NCBI RefSeq assembly: GCF_036077095.1 | Contig: NZ_CP107960.1 | Location: 2,108,001-2,172,000 of the forward strand | Reading direction: 5' to 3' | Length of the DNA stretch: 64,000 nt | Source: Streptomyces sp. NBC_00376 | GTDB taxonomy: Bacteria > Actinomycetota > Actinomycetes > Streptomycetales > Streptomycetaceae | Translations under genes and position numbers: made by a program | Notes under the pieces: generated by a model | Databases searched by the model: none | What the model saw: only the letters and a program-made list of their open reading frames with translations | What the model was told of the DNA's origin: nothing | Shown: positions 17,947-26,658 of the stretch, piece by piece | Position numbering within the stretch: the stretch's first letter is position 1 | Layout of the letters: each line of letters opens with the position of its first letter

Positions 17947-18423
17947 TCAGGTCAGGGCGACCTCGCACCAGACGGTCTTGGTGTACGGGTCGCCGTCGGT
18001 GACGCCCCAGTGGGTGGACAGGGCTTCGACGAGGAGAAGGCCCCGGCCGGTGTCCAGGTCGGGGGACGGCGGCGGAATCGCGCCGGGAGTGGGTGGGCGG
18101 CGCTCGGGACGCGCGTCCGTGACTTCGATACGGAGGGCCTGCCCTCCCGGGCGAAGGGTGAGCCGCAGGCGGAAGTCGCGGCCCCGTACCCGTCCGTGCC
18201 GCACCGCGTTCGTGGCGAGTTCGGCCACGAGAAGGCTCACCGTCCGGTTGGCCTCCGTGTCGCACGGCCGGCCCCAGCGGTGGAGTTCCTCGGCCGCGAG
18301 GCGGCGGGCGAGGCGGGCGCCGCGCGGTGTGGCCGAGAGAAGAATGGCGAAGTGGCGGGCGGGAGCGGTGTGTTGCTTGGGCCCGGGGCGGAGTGCCGGC
18401 GAGTGGGCAGTATCGCGATTCAT
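17947..18423 (-). CDS. ATP-binding protein, RsbW/HATPase_c_2-like
   Basis: A 158-residue histidine-kinase-like ATPase domain: VAELATNAVRHG (N box), LRIEVTDARPERRP (G1) and DLDTGRGLLLVEALSTHWGV (G2). Streptomyces encode many such small anti-sigma/RsbW-like proteins. It is divergent from a DUF5753 XRE regulator followed by a DUF397 gene, together the arrangement seen in whiJ/abaA-like loci, which influence development and antibiotic production. Partner and target are unknown. Confidence 0.85.
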   Translation of the reverse strand: MNRDTAHSPALRPGPKQHTAPARHFAILLSATPRGARLARRLAAEELHRWGRPCDTEANRTVSLLVAELATNAVRHGRVRGRDFRLRLTLRPGGQALRIEVTDARPERRPPTPGAIPPPSPDLDTGRGLLLVEALSTHWGVTDGDPYTKTVWCEVALT

Positions 18424-18640
18424 GTCACTCAGCGTGGTCGGCCACCTCTACCCTGACCAGTAACGATGGCGGTACGCAACGTCACTGTCCGGGTGTTGTA
18501 CGGCTCTGTCCGGGCGGCGTGGCGTTACGCGGTGCGCCGACGAGGAGTTGGGTACGGACGTGGCGGACGTGGAGGACGTGGAGGACGTGGAGGTGCGCGA
18601 ACGTGGTGTGACGGGGCAGGGAACGCAGGGCGGCGACGGG

Positions 18641-19464
18641 ATGGAGCCGTACGACGGTGACGACGAGGAGTCGGCGGCCGTACTGCGGACGATCGGCCGG
18701 GTCGTGAAGTCGTGCCGCGAGCGGAAGAGGCTCACCCAGGCCGAGTTGGGCACGGCCATCGGCTACAGCGAGGAGCAGGTCTCCTCGGTGGAGCGGGGGC
18801 GGCGGGCGCCGAGTGAGGTGTTTCTGGAGAAGGCCGACAGGGTGCTGGGGGCCGGTGGGCTGATCGCGGGGTTGAAGAAGGATGCGGAGGAGGCCCGGTA
18901 TCCGAAGAAGGTGCGGGATCTGGCGAAGCTGGAGGGGAAGGCGGTTGAGCTGTGCGCCTACGCCAACTCCGTCGTCCACGGCCTGCTTCAGACGCCGGAC
19001 TACGCGAGGGCGTTGTACGGGATGCGGCGTCCACCTTTCACCGAGGAGGAGGTTGAGCGCCTTGTCGAAGCACGCTTGGGACGTCAGGAGATCTTCGACC
19101 GGCAGCCCGCGCCCGTGTTCAGTTTCGTTCTGGAAGAGGTGACGCTGCGCCGTCCGCTCGGGGGCAGAATGGTGATGCGGAAGCAGCTCGAACACCTGTT
19201 GGGCGTCGGTCGGCGACGGAACGTGGAGATCCAGGCCATGCCCACGGATCGGGAGGACCATGCCGGCCTTGCAGGGTCGCTTCAGCTGCTGCGGCTTGAG
19301 AAGGGGACACCGTGGGGCACAACGAGGTCCAGCTCACCAGTCGGCTGATCTCCCACCCCAGGGAGCTCCAGATCCTTGAGATCCGCTATGGCATCATCCG
19401 GGCCCAGGCCCTCACGCCCCGTGAGTCGCTGGCCTTCATCGAGAAAGTGCTGGGAGAAACATGA
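18641..19464 (+). pseudogene. XRE-family regulator with DUF5753, interrupted by a single-base frameshift
   Basis: An HTH_XRE domain (VVKSCRERKRLTQAELGTAIGYSEEQVSSVERGRR split over two helices) is followed by the DUF5753 domain. The frame is normal to LRLEKGT near 19300, then reads out of register and stops at 19346. In the next frame the expected family C terminus continues (GHNEVQLTSRL to FIEKVLGE) and stops at 19462-19464, overlapping the DUF397 start as ATGA. Restoring one G in the run at 19303-19306 repairs the gene, giving EKGDTVGHNE. Either a real inactivating mutation or a homopolymer sequencing error. The start is uncertain: ATG 18641 fits the family length, while TTG 18548 would add a repetitive D-V-E segment. 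Confidence 0.8.
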
Positions 19465-19664
19465 TGGCCAACCCCTCGGGGAACGGTTCCGCGCTGGAGT
19501 GGTTCAAGAGCAGCTACAGCACGAATGACGGCCCGGAGTGCGTGGAGGTCGCCTTCGCCCCCAGGAGCATTCACGTACGCGACTCGAAGCATGCGCAGGG
19601 CCCCCAGCTCGCCTTCGGGCCCCGCCAGTGGGCCGCCTTCGTTTCGTACGCCACCGATCACTGA
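19461..19664 (+). CDS. DUF397 family small protein
   Basis: A 67-residue DUF397 protein: WFKSSYS, then GPECVEVAF, HVRDSKHAQGPQLAF and WAAFVSYA, all family landmarks. It overlaps the repaired end of the XRE gene by four bases (ATGA), as usual for these pairs. DUF397 proteins act with their cognate XRE regulators in Streptomyces regulatory systems; the mechanism here is unknown. Confidence 0.9.
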   Translation: MMANPSGNGSALEWFKSSYSTNDGPECVEVAFAPRSIHVRDSKHAQGPQLAFGPRQWAAFVSYATDH

Positions 19665-19677
19665 GGCACGACCCACT

Positions 19678-19716
19678 GACGCCCCGCGTCCGGTTCCGTA
19701 CCGGGCGCGGGGCGTC
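19678..19716 (+). terminator. Hairpin terminator after the DUF397 gene
   Basis: An 11-bp perfect stem, GACGCCCCGCG paired with CGCGGGGCGTC across a 17-base loop, 13 bases after the DUF397 stop and before the convergent amidase gene. There is no long T run, as is common for actinobacterial terminators. Confidence 0.6.
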
Positions 19717-19791
19717 GGGCGCGATCTCTTGACGCACGCCCCCTCCCGCCCTCCTCCTGCCCTACACCAAGTGTCTGGTCAGGGCCGACGA

Positions 19792-21276
19792 TCAACCGGC
19801 GGCTGACTGTGCGAGAGGTGCTGGCAGGGCGGTCGGCCGATGGGCCGGGGTGTAGGCCCAGGGGCGGAGTTGCTCCAGGACCTTGCCGATGCGGAAGACG
19901 GTCGGGTCGTCGTAGGTTTGGCCGACGATCTGGACGCCCGTCGGCAGGCCCCAACTGGATTGGCCGCTGGGCACGTTGAGGACGGGGCAGCGGTTGCTGA
20001 TGTTGAAGGGCAGGGTCATGGCCGCCCACAGCGGCTCGCCGTGGTCCTCGTCGTTCACCACCAGGCGCCCCAGGAGATCGTCCCCGGCGGGCAGCCCCGG
20101 AACGGCTGTGGTCGGGCAGATGAGAGCGTCGAAGGGGGCCATCGCCTCGCCCAGTTCGCGCTGCAGTCGGGTCTCCACGCGCAGACCGTCGAGGTAGGTG
20201 ACCTGCTCACGGGCGACGGCCATGGTGTCGGCGAAGGCTGCCGCGTACGGCGACATCTGGTCGCGGTGCTCGGCTTCGATCTCGCGGACGAGGGCGCCGA
20301 AGATGGTGGAGAAGTGCCCCGCGACACTGATGAGGAGGTCCTCCTTGGTCCAGGGGAGTTCGATCTCCTCGACGATCGCGCCCGCGTCGGTGAGGGCGCG
20401 GGCGACGGCGCGGGTGTTGGCCTCGATCTCCGGGTGGATGTCGTAGGCACCCAGGCGGAGGCACAGGGCGATGCGCATCCCCGCGACCGCGTCGTACTCG
20501 GCCGGCAGGACGAGCTTCGGGCGCAACGACACGTGGTCGCGCGGGTCGGGTCCTGCCAGGACGTTGGCAAAGGTGATGCAGTCGTCGACAGTGCGTGCCA
20601 TGGGGCCGTCGCCGCGGTAGTGGTCGGCAGACAGCGGCGCCATGCCGGGAATCCGGCCGTAAGGGGCTTTGTAGCCGACGGTGCCGGTGAAGGCGGCGGG
20701 TATGCGGGTCGAGCCGCCGATGTCGGAGGCGGAGGCGAGCAGCGCCGTACCGGCCGCGAGGGAGGCGCCCGCGCCGCCGGACGAGCCGCCAGGGGTGAAG
20801 TCGGGGTTCCACGGGTTGCGGGTGATGCCCCACAGGCGGCTGTGGGTGAAGGTGGCGATGGAGAACTCGGGGGTAGCGGTGCGGGCGTGGATGATGCCGC
20901 CGGCGTCGAGGATCCGGTCGATCACCGGGGCGTTCTCGGTCGCTGTGATGCCGACGTTGACGAGCGAGCCCTCGGTGAGGGGGCGCCCGGCGATGGCGTG
21001 CTTCTCCTTGGTGGCTACCGGGATGCCTTCCAGCGGGCGCGGCGCCAGTCCGCCCTTGCCGAGGAAACGGTCCTCGGCGTGCCGGGCCTGTTGGAGTGCC
21101 TCGTCGAAGAGCTGCTCTGTGAAGGCGTTGACGACTGGTTCGGTCTGCTCCGCGCGGTCGATGACCGCGCGCATCAGCTCCACCGGGGAGAGTTCGCGGG
21201 CGTCGAAGAGCCGTCGGGCCTCGGTGGCGCTGAGGTAGGCGAGATCGAGATCGGTGCTGGAGCCGTTCGAGTTCAT
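19792..21276 (-). CDS. Amidase (amidase signature family)
   Basis: A 494-residue amidase signature enzyme. The Ser-cisSer-Lys triad is visible: Lys in PVATKEKHAIAG, cis-Ser in GGSSGGAGASLAAG and the nucleophile Ser in SDIGGSTRIPA. It hydrolyses an amide to acid and ammonia or amine; the specific substrate is unknown. The ATG at 21276 has an AAGGACG ribosome site. It is the last gene of a four-gene unit with a hydrolase, an M20 amidohydrolase and an MFS permease, which suggests uptake and hydrolysis of an amide or acylated amino-acid compound. Confidence 0.9.
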   Translation of the reverse strand: MNSNGSSTDLDLAYLSATEARRLFDARELSPVELMRAVIDRAEQTEPVVNAFTEQLFDEALQQARHAEDRFLGKGGLAPRPLEGIPVATKEKHAIAGRPLTEGSLVNVGITATENAPVIDRILDAGGIIHARTATPEFSIATFTHSRLWGITRNPWNPDFTPGGSSGGAGASLAAGTALLASASDIGGSTRIPAAFTGTVGYKAPYGRIPGMAPLSADHYRGDGPMARTVDDCITFANVLAGPDPRDHVSLRPKLVLPAEYDAVAGMRIALCLRLGAYDIHPEIEANTRAVARALTDAGAIVEEIELPWTKEDLLISVAGHFSTIFGALVREIEAEHRDQMSPYAAAFADTMAVAREQVTYLDGLRVETRLQRELGEAMAPFDALICPTTAVPGLPAGDDLLGRLVVNDEDHGEPLWAAMTLPFNISNRCPVLNVPSGQSSWGLPTGVQIVGQTYDDPTVFRIGKVLEQLRPWAYTPAHRPTALPAPLAQSAAG

Positions 21277-21350
21277 GCGGACGTCCTTTTGGAATGAAAT
21301 GAGGGGAAGGAAAGGGGTGGCAGTCGGCCTCGTGGCGGTGCCTGCCTGTG

Positions 21351-22291
21351 TCAGCCGATCAGCCGTTTGAGTGCGGTGTTGATCCAGGCCGTCGCCTCGG
21401 CGGCGGGGCTGAGGTGGTCCATGCCGTAGAAGCCGTGGACGAGGCCGTCGAACCGCCGGTGTTCGACGCGTACGCCCGCGCCCCGCAGCGCTTCGGCGTA
21501 TGCGTCTCCTTCGTCGCGCAAGGGGTCGTACTCCGCCGTGGCCACGACGGCCGGAGCGAGCCCGGCCAGATCCTTCGCCCGCAGGGGACCCGCGGGTCGT
21601 CGCCGAATGCGGCGGAGGCAGGATCGGAGCCACCGACTCCGAGGTACTGCTCGAAGAACCAGTGCAGTTCCGTGGTGGTGAGGAAGCAGCCTTCGCCGTT
21701 CTCGGCCCGCGAGGGGTACGCGCCCGCCATGTCCGTGCTGGGGTAGACCAGCAATTGGGCGGCCAGCGGCAGCCCGTCGGCGTGGGCCTGCTGTGCGCAC
21801 ACGGCAGACAGCGTCGCCCCCGCGCTGTCGCCGCCGACGACCAGCCGGGCAGCGTCGCCGCCGAACGCGTCCACGTGGCGTGCGACCCAGGTCAGGGCGG
21901 CGTACGCGTCCTCGACCGCTGCGGGGAAGCGATGCTCGGGCGCGAGCCGGTAGTCGACGCTCACCACGACGGCGTCGAGGTCGCGGCACAGGGTTCGGGC
22001 CTGCACGTCGTGTGTGTCGAGGTCGCCGGCCACCCAGCCGCCGCCGTGCAGGTACACCACCGTCGGCACCGGCGTCGCGGCGTGCGGCCGGAAGACGCGG
22101 GCCGGAACGGAACCCGCCAGCACGATGGAGGCCACCTCAGCGACCTCGGGCTTTGTGGCCGGGTCGAGCTGGTCGACGGTCAGCGCCCGCAGCCGGGCTC
22201 TGGCTCGTGCCGCGTCGCTCTCCACTCCCCCGGAGGCGTCGAGTTGCTGGAGGCTTCGCAGAAAGGCGGCGATACCCGGATCGAGAGGCAC
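21351..22291 (-). pseudogene. Alpha/beta hydrolase (HSL family), C terminus frameshifted
   Basis: A hormone-sensitive-lipase-like hydrolase. The N-terminal part is intact: oxyanion motif HGGGW and nucleophile elbow GDSAGA. After GDDPRV near 21590 the frame degenerates, while the shifted frame encodes the expected remainder ([20 protein letters not shown], then VHGFYGMD) with the catalytic Asp and His, stopping at 21351. Restoring one base in the G run at 21584-21587 (C run on the coding strand) repairs the reading frame. If real, the shift removes two triad members. The GTG start at 22291 lies one base after the M20 stop and has an AGGAGAGG ribosome site. Confidence 0.8.
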
Positions 22292-22292
22292 G

Positions 22293-23600
22293 TCACCTCT
22301 CCTGACGGTCGGAAGCACGGTCGTCCTCGGTGCACAGCCAGTGGGCGGCCGCCGCGAGCAGCGCCGTCACGCCGGTGTGGATCGTGGGCTCCGGAACGGG
22401 GGCGAAGTACGGGGAGTGGTTGGCGGGGATCGTGTCGGGCAGGCCGTCCGTCAGCAGGGCTTCGGGGGTGCGGTGCTGGAACAGTGCCAGGTCGGCGCCG
22501 CCGAAGTGCCAGAAGACCGAGGGGACACCGAGGGCTGTCCCGAAGACACCGAAGTCCTCGCTGCCGGTGAGGGGCTCGGGCAGGGTGAAGACCCGTTCCT
22601 CGCCAAGGACTTCGGCGATCGCGGTCAGTACGGTGCCCGTTGCCGCGGTGTCGTTGACCGTGACGGGGAAGGAGTTGAGACCGGTGATCTCGGGCTCCTT
22701 GGGGGCCCCGGACGCGGCAGCCTCGGCGCGGACGATCCGTTCGACGGCCGCCAGGACCCGGTCCCGTACCGCGGGAGTCATGGAGCGGATGTTGATCCGC
22801 AGCTCTGCGGTGTCGGGAATGATGTTCTCCTTCGTCCCGGCGTGCAGCGATCCGACGGTCACCACGGCGGTCTGCGCCGCCCCCACCTCCCGGGAGACGA
22901 CCGTCTGAAGCCGCATGACGACCGCGGCGGCCATGACGATCGGATCGACGGTGGTCTCGGGCGTGGACCCATGTCCGCCACGGCCGTGGAGGCGGACCCG
23001 CAGGCTGTCGGAGGCGGCCATCACCGGCCCGGGGCGGGTGCCGACGAAGCCGACGGGGGCCGGGGACACATGCTGACCGAGGCAGATGTCGGCGCGCGGG
23101 AACCGCTCCAGGAAGCCGTCCTCGATCATGGCCGGCGCCCCGCCGATCTCCTCGGCCGGCTGGAACACGGCGACGACCGTGCCGCGCCATTCCGCACGGG
23201 CGGCGGCGAGTTGGTCGGTCACGCCGAGCAGACAGGTGACGTGCATGTCGTGGCCGCAGGCGTGCATGACGGGAACCTTGTTGCCCTCGCCGTCGACGGC
23301 GGTCTCCCGGGAGGCGTACGGCAGTCCCGTCCGCTCCTGGACCGGGAGCCCGTCCATGTCGGCGCGGAGCAGGACCACCGGGCCCTCGCCGTTGGCCAGG
23401 ACCCCGACCACGCCGGTGCCGCCGACGCCCTCGGTGACCTCCCAGCCCTGCTTCCGCAGCCGGTCGGCGACGACTCCTGCGGTGCGGAACTCCTGGAAGG
23501 ACAGCTCGGGGTGGGCGTGCAGATCCTCGTAGAGGGCGCGCAGGCCGGGCAGCCGGTCCGGGAAGCCGGACAGCAGGCGGGTGACGGAGGCGGCGGTCAT
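22293..23600 (-). CDS. M20 family amidohydrolase
   Basis: A 435-residue metallohydrolase of the M20/aminoacylase-hippuricase group: LHAHPELSFQE, LRADMDGLPV, HACGHDMHV and PAEE supply the di-metal site, and the lid domain carries HGRGGHGS. These enzymes cleave N-acyl amino acids or related amides. It overlaps the upstream MFS gene (ATGA) and sits directly before the hydrolase gene, so it is part of the same catabolic operon. Confidence 0.92.
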   Translation of the reverse strand: MTAASVTRLLSGFPDRLPGLRALYEDLHAHPELSFQEFRTAGVVADRLRKQGWEVTEGVGGTGVVGVLANGEGPVVLLRADMDGLPVQERTGLPYASRETAVDGEGNKVPVMHACGHDMHVTCLLGVTDQLAAARAEWRGTVVAVFQPAEEIGGAPAMIEDGFLERFPRADICLGQHVSPAPVGFVGTRPGPVMAASDSLRVRLHGRGGHGSTPETTVDPIVMAAAVVMRLQTVVSREVGAAQTAVVTVGSLHAGTKENIIPDTAELRINIRSMTPAVRDRVLAAVERIVRAEAAASGAPKEPEITGLNSFPVTVNDTAATGTVLTAIAEVLGEERVFTLPEPLTGSEDFGVFGTALGVPSVFWHFGGADLALFQHRTPEALLTDGLPDTIPANHSPYFAPVPEPTIHTGVTALLAAAAHWLCTEDDRASDRQER

Positions 23601-24847
23601 GAGTGCTCCTTTGCGGGTGCGGGCAGGTCGGGCAGGCCGGTGGCGGTCCGGAAGGAGGCGGTGTCCTGCGGGGTGAGGAGAGCCATCACGGCGGCGATGG
23701 CCGCGCCGAGCACCAGTGAGGCGAAGGCCACCTTGAAGGAGAAGGCGTCGGCGAGCGCACCGATGACGGGCGGGGCGACCATGCCGGCCACCTGGCCGCC
23801 GAAGACGATCGCCCCGCTGCCCACGCCGATGTCCTCGGCCGCCAGCCCACCCAGCGGAACGGCGAGGATCGGCATGTAGCAGAGGGAGACGGCGACCGAG
23901 GCGAACGTGCCGAAGACGACGAAACCGGTGAGCGACGGCGAGAAGACCATGAAGAGCAGCGTGACGGCGGCCACCGTCATGCTGGGCACGATCACCTTGC
24001 GGTGATGGCCGCCCAGCCGGTCCGCGAGCCGGCCGCCTACGACGATCGCGCCCGCCGCGGCGAGGGCCGGGATCGCCACGAGAGCTCCGGCCGAGGCGAG
24101 GGAGACGCCGTACTCTTCACTGACGTAGGACGGGATCCAGGTGTTGAGACCCCAGACGATCATGCTGTAGCCGAACATCATGGCGCTGAAGCGCCAGATC
24201 ACGCCCAATCGCAGAACGCCCCCCGCGCGCCGCCGGGCGACGCGGGTCTCCGGCTCCACCAGCGGCAGTGGCGCGGGGAGCCACACACGTATCGCCACCA
24301 GGACGAAGACGCCCAGGGCCGCTGTCGAGAAGAACGCCGAGCGCCAGCCGAAAGCGGCGATCAGAGGCGCGACGAGGAGCGGGGTGAGGACGCCGGCGAG
24401 CGCGTTGGAGCTCATGATGACGCCGTTGGCTCCCATCCGTTGCGCCGGTGTGGTCCGCTCGACGAGGACCTTCATCGAGGCCGGCGGGAAGACGCCCTCG
24501 GCGGCACCGAACGCGAACCGCATGAGCAGCAGGACGGCGAACGACCAGGCGAAGCCCGTCAGTGCGGTGAACACGGACCAGGACAGCAGAGCCCAGAGCA
24601 TGACCCGCTGGGCGCCGTACCGGTCGGCGAGCATCCCGCCGGGTATCTGGCACAGGGCGTAGGCGAGAAAGAACGCCGAGACGATCAGGCCCTGCTCCCC
24701 CCGGCCCACGTCGAACTCGGCTCCGATGGAGGGCAGGGCCAGATTGATGACGAGCCGGTCGGCGTAGTCGACCAGCCAGGCGATGAACAGCAGCACGATC
24801 GTGATCCGGACGGTTCTCCGGGTGGACTGCGGGGGCGGAGCAGACAC
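23597..24847 (-). CDS. MFS transporter (ACS/phthalate-permease-like)
   Basis: About 416 residues with twelve predicted membrane segments. MFS landmarks include a first helix followed by DYADRLVINLALP and the loop GGMLADRYGAQR. The pattern resembles the anion:cation symporter family that imports organic acids. The GTG start at 24847 is supported by an AAGGAG site. It is the first gene of the unit that continues with M20 hydrolase, HSL hydrolase and amidase, so it probably imports their substrate. Confidence 0.88.
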   Translation of the reverse strand: MSAPPPQSTRRTVRITIVLLFIAWLVDYADRLVINLALPSIGAEFDVGRGEQGLIVSAFFLAYALCQIPGGMLADRYGAQRVMLWALLSWSVFTALTGFAWSFAVLLLMRFAFGAAEGVFPPASMKVLVERTTPAQRMGANGVIMSSNALAGVLTPLLVAPLIAAFGWRSAFFSTAALGVFVLVAIRVWLPAPLPLVEPETRVARRRAGGVLRLGVIWRFSAMMFGYSMIVWGLNTWIPSYVSEEYGVSLASAGALVAIPALAAAGAIVVGGRLADRLGGHHRKVIVPSMTVAAVTLLFMVFSPSLTGFVVFGTFASVAVSLCYMPILAVPLGGLAAEDIGVGSGAIVFGGQVAGMVAPPVIGALADAFSFKVAFASLVLGAAIAAVMALLTPQDTASFRTATGLPDLPAPAKEHS

Positions 24848-24963
24848 GTGGCACTCCTTCGACTCCGGGTGACCGAGGCTGGGCATCGGCCGGAAGTGCC
24901 CCTACGATCCGGTCTGTGACCGGACTTCCCGGAGAATTGCAGGAAAACATCTTGGGAGGAGCC

Positions 24964-26007
24964 ATGGCCCCCGATTCCCGCGAGGCCGGTGAGGGCGAGC
25001 ACTTCTCCGAACTGGATCTGGCTCTCGTCGACGCTCTCCAGGCCGCTCCCCGAGCACCGTGGTCCCGGATCGGCCGGGCACTCGGCGTGGACGCGACCAC
25101 GGCGGCTCGCCGCTGGGAACGGCTGCGCGCGAACGGCCTGGCCTGGGTCAGCGCGTACGACTCCGCGAAGTCGGCGACCGTCGCCTACGTCGAGGTCCGG
25201 TGCCGACCCCGGGCCCTGGACTCCGTCGGCGCCGCCCTGACCGGCATGCCCTGGGTCTTCAGCGTCGACGAGACGGCCGGTGACTTCGATCTCCTGGCGT
25301 CGGTCGTCGCGGCCGACCTGCCCGCCCTCGGTCGCTCGGTGCACGGCCTGATCGGCGGCCTGAAAGGCGTACGGTCCACCCGCACGCGCCTCGGCATCAC
25401 CCTGTACAGCGAGGGCGGCGACTGGCGAATGCGAGCCATGGAGCCCGCCGGCCACGCGGAACTCTCCACTCCGCGCGCCTCACGCCCGACCCCGTACAGC
25501 GCCCACATGCACCACCGGCCGCCGCCCGCGGACCAGGCCCTCCTGGAAGCCCTCGGCCGCGACGGACGCCTCGGCTACACCGGCCTGGGCGCCGCGACAG
25601 GCATGAGCGAACACACCGCCCGACGCCGGCTCCAGCGGATGATCCGGGACCGGGACATCACCTTCCGCTGCGACCTGGCCCACCCCGTCGCCGGGCTCTC
25701 GACGGTCGTGCTCTACCGCACCGCGGTCCCGCACACCCACCTCGCAGGCACGGGCAATGCGCTGGCCCGGATGGAAGAGGTTCGCCTGGCCGTGTCCATC
25801 AGTGGTTCCGACAACCTGCTCGTGATGGTCTGGCTGCGCGGCCTGCACGCCATCGACCCGTTCGAAGCGCACCTCGCGGAACGCTTCCCGAACCTGAAGG
25901 TCAACGACCGCACCGTCGTCCTCCACTCCCGCAAACGCATGGGCCGACTCCTCGACACCACCGGCCGTGCCATCGGGCACGTCCCCTTCTCCCTGCCACG
26001 GGTCTGA
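24964..26007 (+). CDS. Double-domain Lrp/AsnC family regulator
   Basis: A 347-residue protein made of two Lrp/AsnC units in tandem. The first HTH starts LDLALVDALQAAPRAPWSRIG near residue 17 and is followed by a RAM-like segment; the second starts DQALLEALGRDGRLGYTGLG near residue 190, again followed by a ligand-binding fold. It is divergent from the MFS-amidase operon and most likely controls it in response to the substrate. The ATG at 24964 has a GGAGGAG ribosome site. Confidence 0.88.
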   Translation: MAPDSREAGEGEHFSELDLALVDALQAAPRAPWSRIGRALGVDATTAARRWERLRANGLAWVSAYDSAKSATVAYVEVRCRPRALDSVGAALTGMPWVFSVDETAGDFDLLASVVAADLPALGRSVHGLIGGLKGVRSTRTRLGITLYSEGGDWRMRAMEPAGHAELSTPRASRPTPYSAHMHHRPPPADQALLEALGRDGRLGYTGLGAATGMSEHTARRRLQRMIRDRDITFRCDLAHPVAGLSTVVLYRTAVPHTHLAGTGNALARMEEVRLAVSISGSDNLLVMVWLRGLHAIDPFEAHLAERFPNLKVNDRTVVLHSRKRMGRLLDTTGRAIGHVPFSLPRV

Positions 26008-26316
26008 CCCCGGTGCGTGCCGATCTCTGAACTCAGAAGACCGAAAGGGCTTTCGCCCCCCATATTTCCCGGCGGAATCGGCAACTGGCGGCCGGGGCCG
26101 CTTCGGACGCGGTCGCCGTGTTCGGCGTCTCGGCGGGCCGGTGCGCTTCGGCTCGGGCGTCCGGTGCAGAAACCGCAGGTCAGCGGCCCTTTTCAGCGGG
26201 CTCAAGGATCGCGACACACTCAACGTGATGCGTCATCGGAAAGAGGTCACCTGAACCGGAGGCCCACATAGTCGCAGGTCAGAGGCATCTGCCCCGTCCA
26301 GCCAAAGGGTGATGGC
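26008..26316. other. Intergenic stretch, no supported gene
   Basis: About 310 bases after the Lrp regulator. The only structure I see is a small perfect hairpin, CGAAAG-GG-CTTTCG at 26042-26055, followed by C6 and ATATTT; it could be a weak terminator. No open frame here has domain or ribosome-site support. Confidence 0.4.
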
Positions 26317-26604
26317 ATGGCCGGAGCGTCAAACGAGCGTCACCGTGGTGGCGCTGCAGCGTCGACGAAATGGGACCGGGAGATGGCCAGGAGAGATGCC
26401 TTGGACCTAGCCGAGATGATGCGGGTCCCGGTCCGGACGGCCGAGCGTGCGTTCGACGAATTCGACAGGGAGGACGGCGATGAGTTGGCTGTTGCCGTCA
26501 TCGTCAGCCTCGCCAACGACCTCCTCAGGCTCCCGTCTGCCTACATCGAACTGTGGCAGCGGTGCCCGACCGAGCATCGTCAGGGCTGCAGCCCGGAGTG
26601 CTGA
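26317..26604 (+). CDS. Hypothetical protein, possibly shortened by the adjacent IS element
   Basis: A 95-residue, mostly helical protein that I do not recognise; it contains EMMRVPVRTAERAFDEFD and ends in a Cys-containing tail. Its stop codon lies inside the imperfect 8-base target-site repeat flanking the IS256 element. If the other copy of the repeat was the original sequence, the frame would have continued past this point. The gene may thus be a truncated remnant. Confidence 0.45.
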   Translation: MAGASNERHRGGAAASTKWDREMARRDALDLAEMMRVPVRTAERAFDEFDREDGDELAVAVIVSLANDLLRLPSAYIELWQRCPTEHRQGCSPEC

Positions 26605-26608
26605 CCTA

Positions 26609-26638
26609 GCAAGGGAGTGTTCAATGAACGGCGGATCC
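26609..26638 (+). repeat. Left inverted repeat of the IS256-family element
   Basis: About 30 bases from GCAAGGG to GGATCC that pair imperfectly with the right end; the most conserved block is AACGGC followed by GATC. Confidence 0.65.
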
Positions 26639-26658
26639 GATGATCAAGGAGACGCCGG

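Noticed and set aside
18560..18600. GGACGTGGA tandem triplets read as a possible regulatory repeat
   Set aside because: They encode a D-V-E repeat if the early TTG start is used and otherwise look like simple sequence; no sign of a CRISPR or iteron array.
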